Shown here piece by piece: positions 6,522-14,700 of a stretch of 64,000 nt of DNA. Location: the NCBI GenBank assembly GCA_039931065.1, contig JBDTSP010000005.1, positions 173,948 through 237,947 of the forward strand, written 5' to 3'. The position numbers were made by a program, and so were the translations under genes. The notes under the pieces are model-generated. The model made no database searches, was not told the origin of the DNA, and saw only the letters and a program-made list of their open reading frames with translations. How positions within the stretch are numbered: position 1 is the stretch's first letter; every line of letters begins with the position of its first letter. This DNA comes from CADEED01 sp039931065 (lineage in GTDB: Bacteria > Pseudomonadota > Gammaproteobacteria > Steroidobacterales > Steroidobacteraceae).

Positions 6522-8357
6522 ATGTGCGGCATCGTCGGAGCCATCGCTGAGCGGAACGTCGTCCCGATCCTGATGGAGGGACTGCGGCGGCTCGAATATC
6601 GCGGTTACGACTCCGCCGGCATAGCCGTGTTGAACGGCACGCAGCATCTCAAACGCATCCGGACCGTCGGCAAGGTCAAGGTCCTGCAGGACGCGATCGA
6701 TGCGGATCCGACCCATGGCCAGGTCGGCATTGCGCACACGCGTTGGGCCACCCATGGCGTGCCGTCCGAACGGAACGCCCACCCGCAGATCTCGCAGGAC
6801 GGCCTCGCCATCGTCCACAACGGCATCATCGAGAATTACGAAGAGCTGCGCGAGGACCTCAAGAAGCTCGGTTACACGTTCACCTCGGAAACCGACACCG
6901 AAGTGATCGCGCATCGCGTGCATCACCATCTCGCGACGCTCAAGGATCTGTTCAAGGCCGTGCGCGCCACCGTCTCCGAGCTCGAAGGCGCTTATGCCCT
7001 GGCGGTAGTTAGCGAAACCGAGCCGGAGCGCATCATCCTGGCGCGCGAAGGTTGCCCGGTCGTCATTGGTCTTGGCGTCGATGAAAACTTCGTCGCCTCC
7101 GACGTCGCCGCGCTGCTGCCGGTGACGCGCCGTTTCATGTTCCTGGAAGAAGGCGATGTCGCCGACATCCGTCGCACGTCGGTCAAGGTGCTGGACAAGT
7201 CCGGCGCTCGCGCCGAACGTCCGATTCGCGAGAGCGAACTGTCCGCGGACGCCGCCGAGAAGGGCCCGTACCGCCACTTCATGCTCAAGGAAATCCATGA
7301 GCAGCCGCGCGCCGTCGCCGACACGCTGACCGAGCGCGTCGCGAATGGCCGCTTGCTCGAGGCCGCGTTCGGCCCCACCGCAACCGAAATCTTCAAGCGC
7401 ACGGAACACGTACACATCATCGCCTGCGGCACGAGTTATCACTCGGGCTCGGTGGCTCGTTATTTCATCGAGCAGATCTGCAAGCTGCCGTGCACGGTCG
7501 AGATCGCGAGCGAGTACCGTTATCGCAATCCGGTGGTGCCGAAGAATTCCCTGTTTGTGACGATTTCACAGTCGGGCGAGACAGCCGACACGTTGGCCGC
7601 GCTGCGGCTTGCGAAGCAGGCGGGTTATCTCGCCTCGCTCGCCATCTGCAACGTTCCGGAAAGCTCGCTGGTGCGTGAATCCGAACTGGTGATGCTCACA
7701 CGCGCAGGTCCGGAGATCGGCGTGGCCTCGACCAAGGCGTTCACCACGCAGTTGACCGCGCTCAGCATGCTGGTCATCGCGCTCGCCAAACACCGCACCG
7801 CCGATGCCGAACGCGAGCGCAATCTCGTGCAGCGCCTGATCGAGATTCCGTCGCTGATCGAAAAGACGCTGACGCTCGATCCGATCATCTACGAACTGGC
7901 GAAGCGTTTCGCCGACAAGCATCACGCGTTGTTCCTGGGCAGAGGCGCGTTGTCCGCCATCGCGATGGAAGGCGCGCTCAAGCTCAAGGAAATTTCGTAC
8001 ATCCACGCCGAGGCGTATGCGGCGGGCGAACTCAAGCATGGACCGCTGGCGCTGGTGGATGCGGACATGCCCGTCATCACCGTGGCGCCTAACAACGACC
8101 TGCTCGAGAAGCTCAAGAGCAATCTGCAGGAAGTGCGCGCCCGCGGCGGCGAACTGATCGTGTTCGCGGACCCGGATTCGGGCTTCACCTCTTCGGATGG
8201 CGTGACCGTGATCCAGATGCCGAAACACGTGAGCTACTTTCAGGCGCCCGCGGTGTATACCGTGCCGTTGCAGCTGCTGGCGTACCACGTCGCCATCCTC
8301 AAAGGCACGGACGTCGATCAGCCCCGCAATCTGGCAAAATCCGTCACCGTCGAATAA
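6522..8357 (+). CDS. glmS: Glutamine-fructose-6-phosphate aminotransferase
   Basis: A complete 611-residue GlmS that makes glucosamine-6-phosphate from fructose-6-phosphate and glutamine, the entry step to UDP-GlcNAc for peptidoglycan and LPS. The N-terminal glutaminase begins MCGIVGAIAERN with catalytic Cys after Met removal, and has RRLEYRGYDSAG and HTRWATHG. Two SIS sugar-isomerase domains follow (about 285-425 and 455-600), with CGTSYHS, SQSGETADTL and the AGELKHGPLAL loop. The C-terminus LAKSVTVE is the conserved end that in other bacteria is the Tn7 target. glmU is not adjacent, unlike in E. coli. A diverged fragment of a second glmS lies at 10850-11168. Confidence 0.97.
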   Translation: MCGIVGAIAERNVVPILMEGLRRLEYRGYDSAGIAVLNGTQHLKRIRTVGKVKVLQDAIDADPTHGQVGIAHTRWATHGVPSERNAHPQISQDGLAIVHNGIIENYEELREDLKKLGYTFTSETDTEVIAHRVHHHLATLKDLFKAVRATVSELEGAYALAVVSETEPERIILAREGCPVVIGLGVDENFVASDVAALLPVTRRFMFLEEGDVADIRRTSVKVLDKSGARAERPIRESELSADAAEKGPYRHFMLKEIHEQPRAVADTLTERVANGRLLEAAFGPTATEIFKRTEHVHIIACGTSYHSGSVARYFIEQICKLPCTVEIASEYRYRNPVVPKNSLFVTISQSGETADTLAALRLAKQAGYLASLAICNVPESSLVRESELVMLTRAGPEIGVASTKAFTTQLTALSMLVIALAKHRTADAERERNLVQRLIEIPSLIEKTLTLDPIIYELAKRFADKHHALFLGRGALSAIAMEGALKLKEISYIHAEAYAAGELKHGPLALVDADMPVITVAPNNDLLEKLKSNLQEVRARGGELIVFADPDSGFTSSDGVTVIQMPKHVSYFQAPAVYTVPLQLLAYHVAILKGTDVDQPRNLAKSVTVE

Positions 8358-8358
8358 A

Positions 8359-8396
8359 GGGGTCAGTCCCCATTTCCTAGCAAAAGGGGCCGGAGC
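8359..8396 (+). repeat. Dispersed REP-like element, single copy
   Basis: Immediately after the glmS stop, the sequence forms GGGG-TCAGT-CCCC, then TTTCCTAGCAAAAGGGG. The 17-nt core TTTCCTAGCAAAAGGGG and the flanking G4/C4 hairpin also occur, twice in opposite orientation, at 48364-48472. CCCC-TTT pairs with AAA-GGGG around a CCTAGC loop. The element resembles REP sequences mobilised by RAYT transposases, but no RAYT gene is in the window. It may also act as the glmS transcription terminator. Confidence 0.65.
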
Positions 8397-8398
8397 CG

Positions 8399-8662
8399 AT
8401 GGATCGCAAGATTGCCGAGCAGATCGTGGCGCTGATGAACAGCTGCATCGATCAGTTGATCTCCTCGCTCGCGCCGGTCGAGGCGCAGCTCACGCCCGAG
8501 GAGTTTGCGGCGTACAAGCGCGGGGTGGCCCGGGTCATCGGAGCTTTCGACAGCGAGATCATCGATCGCATTGCGCGCGAGCACCCGGATCTGCGGCCCG
8601 CCGAGGACGAGGTGGAACTGGCTGAGCCCGAATCGCCGCCGCCGAAAAGCTCGCGAAACTGA
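8399..8662 (+). CDS. Small acidic hypothetical protein
   Basis: An 87-residue soluble protein, predicted mostly helical (MDRKIAEQIVALMNSCIDQL, then AAYKRGVARVIGAFDSEIID) with an acidic, proline-rich tail. ATG 8399 has GGAG four bases upstream (CGGAGCCG), supporting the start. I do not recognise a family. The pattern of an amphipathic two-helix hairpin with a disordered tail suggests a small cytoplasmic binding or regulatory protein. It sits between the REP-like element and a broken HTH gene, at the edge of the accessory patch after glmS. Confidence 0.6.
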   Translation: MDRKIAEQIVALMNSCIDQLISSLAPVEAQLTPEEFAAYKRGVARVIGAFDSEIIDRIAREHPDLRPAEDEVELAEPESPPPKSSRN

Positions 8663-8698
8663 GCGTTTGCCCGTCGTTCGCAGAACGCGTGCCGCGCT

Positions 8699-8940
8699 TC
8701 ACCGATATTCTCGATTTTCGCGAGTGAGCTGAGCGCGGTGGCGGCTTCTGGCTCATGAGCAGTGCAGCGCGCGAAATTGCGAAACTCGTCGAAAGCGGGC
8801 TCGTTAACCAGACCACGATCGGTCGCCAGCGACATTATCAGGCCAATCAGGCGTCACCGATTTTCAAAGATCTTCACGGGATCTTCGTGAAGAGCTTCGG
8901 CATCCCCGAGCGCTCGAGAGCCGACCTCAACAGTTCATGA
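8699..8940 (+). pseudogene. Broken winged-helix transcriptional regulator
   Basis: The frame from 8699 encodes SPIFSIFASELSAVAASGS and then meets a stop (8756-8758). The expected continuation of the winged helix, REIAKLVESGLVNQTTIGRQ followed by HYQANQASPIF, continues in another frame from 8755 to 8940. Together they match the order of an ArsR/MarR-like or nucleotidyltransferase-linked wHTH domain (ELA..SGSGA.QREI.RL...GLV...R.GNQ.HY.AN..SPIF). The frame change, the internal stop and the absence of the downstream domain mark it as decayed. An ATG at 8755 could still yield a 61-residue peptide. Confidence 0.6.
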
Positions 8941-10590
8941 TCGCCAGCCTGCGTGGCCATCTACTCGGCGAAGCCAAAGTTCCAGTGTCAATATTCTGGT
9001 AGCTGATTTCGCATGCTGGACATTTGGAATACGTGAGAAAAGTGTTTCCAGCTCAGGCAACTCGACGAGCGTCCGCAAGCGGCCACCCTCGCTGTAGACA
9101 ATCTCTTTCAATGCCGACTTGAACCTGGCCTGCTGCATCCAGCCAAAGTAATCCATGGTGAAATAACTTGTTCCGATCGGCAGGTTGAGCCATCGAAGAC
9201 CCTGCACAAGCCTCTTGAGAAACTTCACGGCACGCAACCGAAGCCAGTGCTCGCGATACGGAGCGGGTGGAACGCCCGTCTTGTGCCAGGGGATTTCCAA
9301 GAATAGCTGCGGATACAGTTCTGCGGCGGCCTCGATATAGAGCCGCGAGTTCTCGGTAAATGCAGGATCCAGGCCATCCATGAATTGCACCAGGCGCTTG
9401 TCAATCAGTGGAGTAGCGACCAGCGTAAAGTTGCTTTCTATTCTTGGTCCGAAGTACGTGAACCGGTTAACGCGCAGGTATCGGTTCTCGATTTCAGAAA
9501 GCTCGGCGTCAACGACAATTCGGCCACGGCCGAGAACTACATCGCCGAACAGTCCATCAAGGACCAATCCGTCCTGCGGGAAATGGTCCGCCAAGTGGAA
9601 GATGTGCGTATGCATGAAGTCCATCATGCCGTCGGTCGCCCAAACGGCGTCGGCGCGGCCTTCCATCCATGTTTCGCGAGTTACCGGGACGATCGTGTGT
9701 TGGATTCCAAGCCTTGCGGCGACGCTGGCAGCGATGCGTATCTCCGGAGAATCCAACTGCCCGTAAGTGAGCGCAGTGACCTTGAGTCCCTGTCGGTGCG
9801 CTTCTGCAGCAAGGATGCGGGAGTCAAGTCCGCCACTCAGCGTCACAGTGACTTCCGTCACGCCGGCCTGCTCCACACGCCGCTGCACTGCTTCACCAAG
9901 CAGTTGCTTGAAAGTGGACTTGGCCGCTTCATAGTTCATCTCGCTGCGCACTGGTTCAGGAGCCGGAACGAAGTCCCGGACTCTGTGCACATCTATCTGT
10001 CCCTTGTTGACCAGGACAAACTGCTCGCGGCCGAGCTGCCGTATGTTTTTGTAGTAAGTCCGTTCGCTATCGAGATAGCCGTTCTTGAGGAAAAACTTCA
10101 AGGTCTCGACATCGGGTTCTTGGTCCCCGGCAAATGCATGCACTGATTTGACTTCCGACGCCCAGACAAAATCATTTCCACGGCGCCCCATATAGATAGG
10201 GACGCCACCATGATGATCGTTGACCAGCAACCCCCGAGACGTCTGTGGATCGTAGATCGAAAGGGCGAATGTACCGTCGAGTTGGTCAATCCACCCGGCG
10301 ACCTCTTGAACGGAGGCGCGCAGAGCGCCCAAGCCACGCTCAACAATAGTCTTGGAGTCTGCTCCGTCCGCTGTGACTACAAGTCCCGCAAGTGCCGCCG
10401 TTGCGCCTTCTGACAGGCTGTAGACCGGCTCCTTCGTGCTGGATGAGATGACCCCCGCAATCCAAGACGAGTTGATCGCCGAAAACAGCGACAGCCGAGC
10501 GCTGTGAAGCATCGGTTGGGCCAACTCGGCCAACGTCTGTTGTGCGGGAAGATCAGATTCGGCCGCAAAAAGTCCAACGAGCCCTGCCAT
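8935..10590 (-). CDS. Asparagine-synthetase-like protein lacking catalytic Cys
   Basis: A 551-residue protein with the two-domain layout of AsnB: an N-terminal Ntn glutaminase-like domain (about 1-190) and a C-terminal ATP-PPi synthetase domain (about 225-500) with the PP-loop VTLSGGLDSRILAAEA. The start is fixed by a Shine-Dalgarno (GGAG, spacing 5), so the second residue is Ala (MAGLVGLF) where true AsnB has the Cys nucleophile. The usual DRxGxxPLYY motif is degraded to NDHHGGVPIYM. It therefore cannot take ammonia from glutamine in the normal way. Such degenerate homologues include lasso-peptide cyclases and beta-lactam synthetase, but no precursor, B-protein or other partner gene is adjacent. 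Base composition is visibly more AT-rich than neighbours, suggesting transfer. Confidence 0.8.
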   Translation of the reverse strand: MAGLVGLFAAESDLPAQQTLAELAQPMLHSARLSLFSAINSSWIAGVISSSTKEPVYSLSEGATAALAGLVVTADGADSKTIVERGLGALRASVQEVAGWIDQLDGTFALSIYDPQTSRGLLVNDHHGGVPIYMGRRGNDFVWASEVKSVHAFAGDQEPDVETLKFFLKNGYLDSERTYYKNIRQLGREQFVLVNKGQIDVHRVRDFVPAPEPVRSEMNYEAAKSTFKQLLGEAVQRRVEQAGVTEVTVTLSGGLDSRILAAEAHRQGLKVTALTYGQLDSPEIRIAASVAARLGIQHTIVPVTRETWMEGRADAVWATDGMMDFMHTHIFHLADHFPQDGLVLDGLFGDVVLGRGRIVVDAELSEIENRYLRVNRFTYFGPRIESNFTLVATPLIDKRLVQFMDGLDPAFTENSRLYIEAAAELYPQLFLEIPWHKTGVPPAPYREHWLRLRAVKFLKRLVQGLRWLNLPIGTSYFTMDYFGWMQQARFKSALKEIVYSEGGRLRTLVELPELETLFSRIPNVQHAKSATRILTLELWLRRVDGHAGWRS

Positions 10591-10686
10591 TCCAACTCCA
10601 AGTGCATCGAAAATAATTATGGCATGGGGCGCGATCCAACAAGCGGCTTCGCGACGGTAGATTCTTTCCCGTGACCGGCAGGGTCT

Positions 10687-10830
10687 TCAGATGCGGAAGC
10701 CGGTGTAAATGTAGGTAGTCACGAGTGTGCGCGGATCGGTGACCGAGGCCAGGTTGTCGTTTGCATCGTAGCCGCATCGACGGTCGTCTGGTTGCCGTCG
10801 TTGTCACTCACCTCATGAACTTGAATGTTT
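10687..10830 (-). pseudogene. RHS/YD-repeat protein scrap
   Basis: On the minus strand, 10687-10774 reads GYDANDNLASVTDPRTLVTT, then YIYTG and a stop. This is a textbook YD-repeat unit (YD..N.L.SVTDP.G..T.Y.YD) of the RHS family. Further upstream, to about 10830, another frame encodes QVHEVSDNDGNQTTVD, which could be the preceding repeat out of register. RHS proteins are usually more than 1000 residues, so this is a small degraded piece. It lies between the promoter side of the asparagine-synthetase-like gene and the glmS fragment. Confidence 0.6.
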
Positions 10831-10849
10831 TTCAATTCCTTGGTGGTGG

Positions 10850-11168
10850 GCGCCGAGGGGGTCATCGGTCTCGGCGTCGACGAGAAATTCGTCGCTCCGA
10901 CGGGGCCGCGCTGCTGCCGGTGACGCGCCACTTCATGTTCTTCGAGGAAGGCGCTGTTGCCGACATCCGCCGCACGTCGGTGAAAGTGCTCAACAAGGAT
11001 GGGCGTTCCGTCCGACCGCGACGGAAATCTTCAAGCGCACCGGGCACATCCACATCATCGCCTGCGGCACGAGTTACCACTCGGAGGTCGTCGCGCGGCA
11101 TTCCATCGAGCAGATCTGCAAGTTGCCGGGCACGGTCGAGATCGCGAGCGAGTTTCGGTACCGCCACC
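10850..11168 (+). pseudogene. Decayed second glmS fragment
   Basis: This stretch aligns with the middle of glmS (corresponding to about 7060-7530). It encodes VIGLGVDEKFVA, a 1-nt frameshift, then LLPVTRHFMFFEEGAVADIR and RTSVKVLNKDG. About 165 nt are then missing, and it resumes with IFKRTGHIHIIACGTSYHS and IEQICKLPGTVEIASEF. The match is clear but diverged at many third positions, so it is an old duplicate or a copy acquired from a relative rather than a recent duplication. It has the same orientation as the intact gene 2.5 kb upstream. No product is expected. Confidence 0.85.
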
Positions 11169-11239
11169 TCGCCGTTGGACGGCGCACTTGGGTACGGCCA
11201 TCTGCCGGCACCCGGCAAACTGAACGTGCCGCCGAAGCG

Positions 11240-12637
11240 CTACTTCGGCGCGGTCGTTCCCGCAGCCTTGGCGCTGGTGGACTGAGCTCGCTCACCGCGC
11301 TTCGGTGTCGCCACAGCCTCGCGCACGACCCTGGCCTCGAGGTCGTGATCGCTCGAACCGGTGATTTCCACGTCGACGAACTCGCCGACGGGTAGTTTGC
11401 CGCCGCCGACGATGCGCACCACGCCGTCGATTTCCGGCGCGTCCGCCATGCTGCGCGCGATGGCGAAGTTCTTGTCCACACCATCCACCAGCACTTCCAT
11501 GCGATGGCCGACCTTGGCCGCGAGTCGCTCGGAACTGATCTGCGCGGATTTCTTCATGAAGCGCGCGAGCCGCTCTTCCTGAACTTCGGGCGCGATGTGC
11601 ACGCCGGCGTCGTTCGCCGCGGCGCCTTCAACCGGCGAATATTTGAATGCCCCGACGCGGTCGAGCTGAGCCTCGTCGAGCCAGTCGAGCAACTCCTTGA
11701 ACTCCGCCTCGGTCTCGCCCGGAAAACCCACGATGAAAGTGCTGCGCAGCGTGAGGTCCGGGCAGGTCTCGCGCCAGGCGCGGATGCGATCGAGGGTCTT
11801 CTCGACCAAGCCCGGGCGTTTCATGCGTTTCAACACCGCCGGGCTGCCGTGCTGAAACGGGATATCCAGGTACGGCAGGATCTTCCGCTCGGCCATCAGC
11901 GGGATCACGTTGTCCACGTGCGGATACGGATACACGTAGTGCATGCGGATCCAGATGCCCAGCTCGCCGAGACCGCGCGCGAGATCGAGAAAACGCGTCT
12001 CGTATTTCTGCCCGCGCCACTCAGCTTCGCGGTAACGGATGTCGACGCCATACGCCGACGTGTCCTGCGAGATCACGAGGATCTCGCGCACACCCGCGCG
12101 CGCGAGTTTTTCACCTTCGCGCAGCACTTCGTCGATGGGGCGGCTGACTAACAACCCGCGCATCGAGGGGATGATGCAGAAGCTGCACTTGTTGTTGCAG
12201 CCCTCGGAGATCTTGAGATACGCGTAGTGCCGCGGCGTGAGGCGTATGCCCTGCGGCGGCACCAGATCGAGGAACGGATCGTGTTTCGGCGGCAGATACT
12301 CGTGCACCGCGCCCATCACATCTTCATAGGCGTGCGGCCCTGTGACCTTCAGCACTTTCGGATGCCGCTCGAGGATGCGTTCGGGCCGCGCGCCCAGGCA
12401 ACCCGTGACGATCACCTTGCCGTTCTTCTCGAGCGCCTCGCCGATCGCATCGAGAGATTCGTCGACCGCCGAATCGATGAAGCCGCAGGTGTTCACGACG
12501 ACCACGTCCGCAGTTTCGTAGTCCGGCGCGACCTGGTAACCCTCGGAGCGCAGCGCGGTGATGATGCGTTCGGAGTCGACCAGGGCCTTGGGGCACCCGA
12601 GGCTGACAAACCCGACTTTTGGCTGGCGGCGGCTCAT
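11240..12637 (-). CDS. rimO: Ribosomal protein S12 methylthiotransferase
   Basis: A 465-residue RimO, the radical-SAM methylthiotransferase that modifies Asp89 of ribosomal protein S12. The N-terminal UPF0004 domain holds the three cysteines for the auxiliary [4Fe-4S] cluster (C15, C51, C80). The radical-SAM CxxxCxxC motif is at C147, C151 and C154 (EGCNNKCSFCIIPSMRG), and a C-terminal TRAM domain (about 375-440) binds the substrate. PSMRG is characteristic of RimO rather than MiaB. The tail after the TRAM domain is Ala/Thr/Lys-rich and variable. It is divergent from the membrane-protein gene at 12692. Confidence 0.95.
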   Translation of the reverse strand: MSRRQPKVGFVSLGCPKALVDSERIITALRSEGYQVAPDYETADVVVVNTCGFIDSAVDESLDAIGEALEKNGKVIVTGCLGARPERILERHPKVLKVTGPHAYEDVMGAVHEYLPPKHDPFLDLVPPQGIRLTPRHYAYLKISEGCNNKCSFCIIPSMRGLLVSRPIDEVLREGEKLARAGVREILVISQDTSAYGVDIRYREAEWRGQKYETRFLDLARGLGELGIWIRMHYVYPYPHVDNVIPLMAERKILPYLDIPFQHGSPAVLKRMKRPGLVEKTLDRIRAWRETCPDLTLRSTFIVGFPGETEAEFKELLDWLDEAQLDRVGAFKYSPVEGAAANDAGVHIAPEVQEERLARFMKKSAQISSERLAAKVGHRMEVLVDGVDKNFAIARSMADAPEIDGVVRIVGGGKLPVGEFVDVEITGSSDHDLEARVVREAVATPKRGERAQSTSAKAAGTTAPK

Positions 12638-12691
12638 GAGGGGGCGCTATGGTACGCAAGGACGGGCGTATTGCTACCAACAAATAACAAT

Positions 12692-13192
12692 ATGGGCAGC
12701 GCCTGGATTTCGGGCGTTTCAGCCGTGTTTTTGGCCCATTTGGCGTGGTTTGGCGTAGTCGTCGCCGCGGCCCGCGTCGACGGTTTCATGCCCCTGGTCG
12801 TGATTCTGCTGCTGGTGGTCCTGAACATCGCCGCAGTCGCGGCCTTCATGATCGCCCGGCGCGCAACGAGGTTTGGACTGCTGCAGGGGCTCACGATGGC
12901 GCCGCTCACGGCCGCGCTCGGCACCGCGACCAATCTGCTGTTCGGACTCGCGCGGGTCCGGGTCGATATCTCCGGGTTCTATGACAACGCTGGATTGTTC
13001 ACGTCCTTGTTGATGTACGGCACGGTCGTGTCCGCGGTCGGTGGCGCCATCGGGATGTCGATCGGCAGGAAACGCGCCGCGGAAATGCCCGCGCCCGTCA
13101 CGGCCGCGCCAGTAGTGGCTGAGACATTGCCGGAAATTTCTGTCGCGCCCGCACCGGTGGCCGATGATCTGCCGCAGATCAGATCCGACTAG
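12692..13192 (+). CDS. Integral membrane protein, unknown function
   Basis: A 166-residue protein with about four membrane segments: residues 6-28, 33-54 (LVVILLLVVLNIAAVAAFMI), 62-85 and 108-132. A proline/alanine-rich cytoplasmic or periplasmic tail follows (about 138-166). A much longer open frame begins antisense to rimO, but ATG 12692, just before the first hydrophobic helix, is the only reasonable start. No family is recognised. It is transcribed divergently from rimO across 54 bp. Confidence 0.6.
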   Translation: MGSAWISGVSAVFLAHLAWFGVVVAAARVDGFMPLVVILLLVVLNIAAVAAFMIARRATRFGLLQGLTMAPLTAALGTATNLLFGLARVRVDISGFYDNAGLFTSLLMYGTVVSAVGGAIGMSIGRKRAAEMPAPVTAAPVVAETLPEISVAPAPVADDLPQIRSD

Positions 13193-13326
13193 TTTGGCCG
13201 ATCGCTGGCGACAGCAAACAAATTGTTAACTCACACCGCGTGCCAGGTTGCCGCTTAACCCCGCTCGCCACGCCTGCACCGTTCACCTTTCAAACGGACC
13301 CATAACGGTCCCGAGCGGAGGTCGTC

Positions 13327-13959
13327 ATGGCAACGCGTACTGCGGAACGGCGCCCACTGGGCGCATTTGGTCGAATGGGTGTGGTCGCGGCGATTCACGC
13401 CGCGTTGCTGGTGTCCATCATGCACGGCTTCAAATTGATGCCGCCGCTTGTGATTCCGCTGATGAACGGCGAGATCATCGACGACCGTCAACCGCCACCG
13501 CCCGACAGACCGCCGGAGAAATTTGTCCCCGAGCAAGCCAGCTCGGTGACATTGCCGCTGCCGGAGTTGCCGCCGCTTCCCGCGGATGATCCAGCCGAAA
13601 CCATTGCGGCGACGCTGGTTCCGATCGACAAGATTCCCGAGCGCACCGGTACGGCAGTCGTCGAACCGCAGATCTCTGGCGCACGTCTCGATCCGCGCCG
13701 TCCGCTCTCGCAGCCGGATTACCCGGCGCAGCTCATCCGCGAAAACGCGCAAGGGTCAGTCGACGTCGAAATCTTCGTGCAGCCGGACGGCCGCGTGGGT
13801 GATGCGCGTATTCTCAAGAGCAGCGGTTACGAAGCCTTCGACCGCAACACGCTCGACGAGGCGAAGCGCCGCTGGCGGCTGGTGCCGGCGACCCGCGACG
13901 GGGTGCCGGTGCCTCAGTGGTACCGGCTACGCGTCGTGTTCAAGCTCAAGAATCAGTAA
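13327..13959 (+). CDS. TonB family protein
   Basis: A 210-residue TonB-like protein. It has one N-terminal membrane anchor (MGVVAAIHAALLVSIMHGF, about 17-35), a proline-rich periplasmic spacer (PPPPDRPPEKF and on to about 120) and a C-terminal TonB domain (about 128-210). The domain shows PLSQPDYPAQLI, GSVDVEIFVQPDGRV and AKRRWRL. TonB transmits proton-motive-force energy from ExbB/ExbD to outer-membrane receptors, but no exbB/exbD or receptor gene is near, so it may serve an orphan or structural role. The 5' region carries GGAGG about 6 nt before ATG 13327. Confidence 0.85.
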   Translation: MATRTAERRPLGAFGRMGVVAAIHAALLVSIMHGFKLMPPLVIPLMNGEIIDDRQPPPPDRPPEKFVPEQASSVTLPLPELPPLPADDPAETIAATLVPIDKIPERTGTAVVEPQISGARLDPRRPLSQPDYPAQLIRENAQGSVDVEIFVQPDGRVGDARILKSSGYEAFDRNTLDEAKRRWRLVPATRDGVPVPQWYRLRVVFKLKNQ

Positions 13960-13963
13960 TGGG

Positions 13964-14179
13964 TCATTGCGGCGCCGGTGCGGGAGCCGGCGCCGTTTCT
14001 GGCGCGGGTTCCGGCATGGGAGCGTCCGGCACGGCCGGCGCGCTCATGGCCGGCTCGGGCGCGTGATCCGCGGGCGGAATGCTCTGGCGACACTGGCGCA
14101 GCGCAAAGAACAGGCAAAAGGCCGCAACGGGCACCAGAATCCACGGCCAAGGTGATCCCTTCTTCTCCGGCTCGCTCAT
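13964..14179 (-). CDS. Small Pro/Ala-rich membrane protein
   Basis: A 71-residue protein with a basic N-terminus (MSEPEKKGSPWPW), one membrane helix (ILVPVAAFCLFFAL) and a low-complexity periplasmic tail of Ala-Pro repeats. Start at the internal ATG (14179), since the family-like MSEP is a more natural N-terminus than the upstream TTG. It converges with the TonB-like gene, with only 4 nt between stops. The Ala-Pro coding sequence forms a GC-rich hairpin (GGCGCCGG...CCGGCGCC from about 13972), which may help end transcription of the TonB gene. Function unknown. Confidence 0.55.
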   Translation of the reverse strand: MSEPEKKGSPWPWILVPVAAFCLFFALRQCRQSIPPADHAPEPAMSAPAVPDAPMPEPAPETAPAPAPAPQ

Positions 14180-14253
14180 CGTTCTCCCCACTCAATATAG
14201 ACTTGAGCCTACGTATCCCTTCGCCGGCTCGCAACACCAATCTCTCCCGTAAC

Positions 14254-14700
14254 ATGCAACTCGCCTTCCGCATCCTCGACCTCGCCGCCCGCCTGCTGCT
14301 GGCGCTGGGTGTTGGCTGTCTTTTGTTAGCAGCCTATCTTTCCTGGCTCACGTTGAGCTTCTCGCGCGACGCGGCGCGCACCACCGGCGAAGTGGTTAGT
14401 TATCGAGAGATCCCCGACGGCGCCACCACGCGTTACGCGCCCCGCGTGCGTTACAAGACCGCGACCGGCGAGATAGTCACCATCGACGGCCAGTTCGCGA
14501 CCACCAGCAAACGTTTCTCGATCGGCGATCCGGTGCCGCTGACCTACAAGGTGGCGAAACCCACCGAGGCGCGTATTGCGATGTTCACCGACAACTGGTT
14601 AGGGCCGTGCATCGCGACGGTCATCGGCCTGCTGGGGCTCGCCGGTGGTTTCCTGGTGCGCAAGCAGACGCGGCGTGAAATGGCCAAATCGCGCCCATGA
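14254..14700 (+). CDS. DUF3592 membrane protein
   Basis: A 148-residue DUF3592-type protein. Two membrane helices (about 6-34 and 112-132, GPCIATVIGLLGLAGGFLV) flank a beta-rich extracytoplasmic domain with TTGEVVSYREI, YAPRVRYKTATGE and FSIGDPVPLTYK. These match the usual 'xG.Vv......y.P.v.y...G' pattern. Function of the family is unknown. ATG 14254 is selected because it directly precedes the first hydrophobic segment. The last 4 nt overlap the start of the methyltransferase (ATGA), so the two are co-translated. Confidence 0.75.
   Translation: MQLAFRILDLAARLLLALGVGCLLLAAYLSWLTLSFSRDAARTTGEVVSYREIPDGATTRYAPRVRYKTATGEIVTIDGQFATTSKRFSIGDPVPLTYKVAKPTEARIAMFTDNWLGPCIATVIGLLGLAGGFLVRKQTRREMAKSRP

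Noticed and set aside
8358..8420. Tn7-type insertion at the attTn7 site after glmS
   Set aside because: No Tn7-end sequences, target duplication or tns genes were seen; the segment after glmS begins with the REP-like element.
12227..12691. N-terminal extension of the 12692-13192 membrane protein
   Set aside because: The extension is antisense to the end of rimO and lacks a Shine-Dalgarno; the membrane helices begin at ATG 12692.
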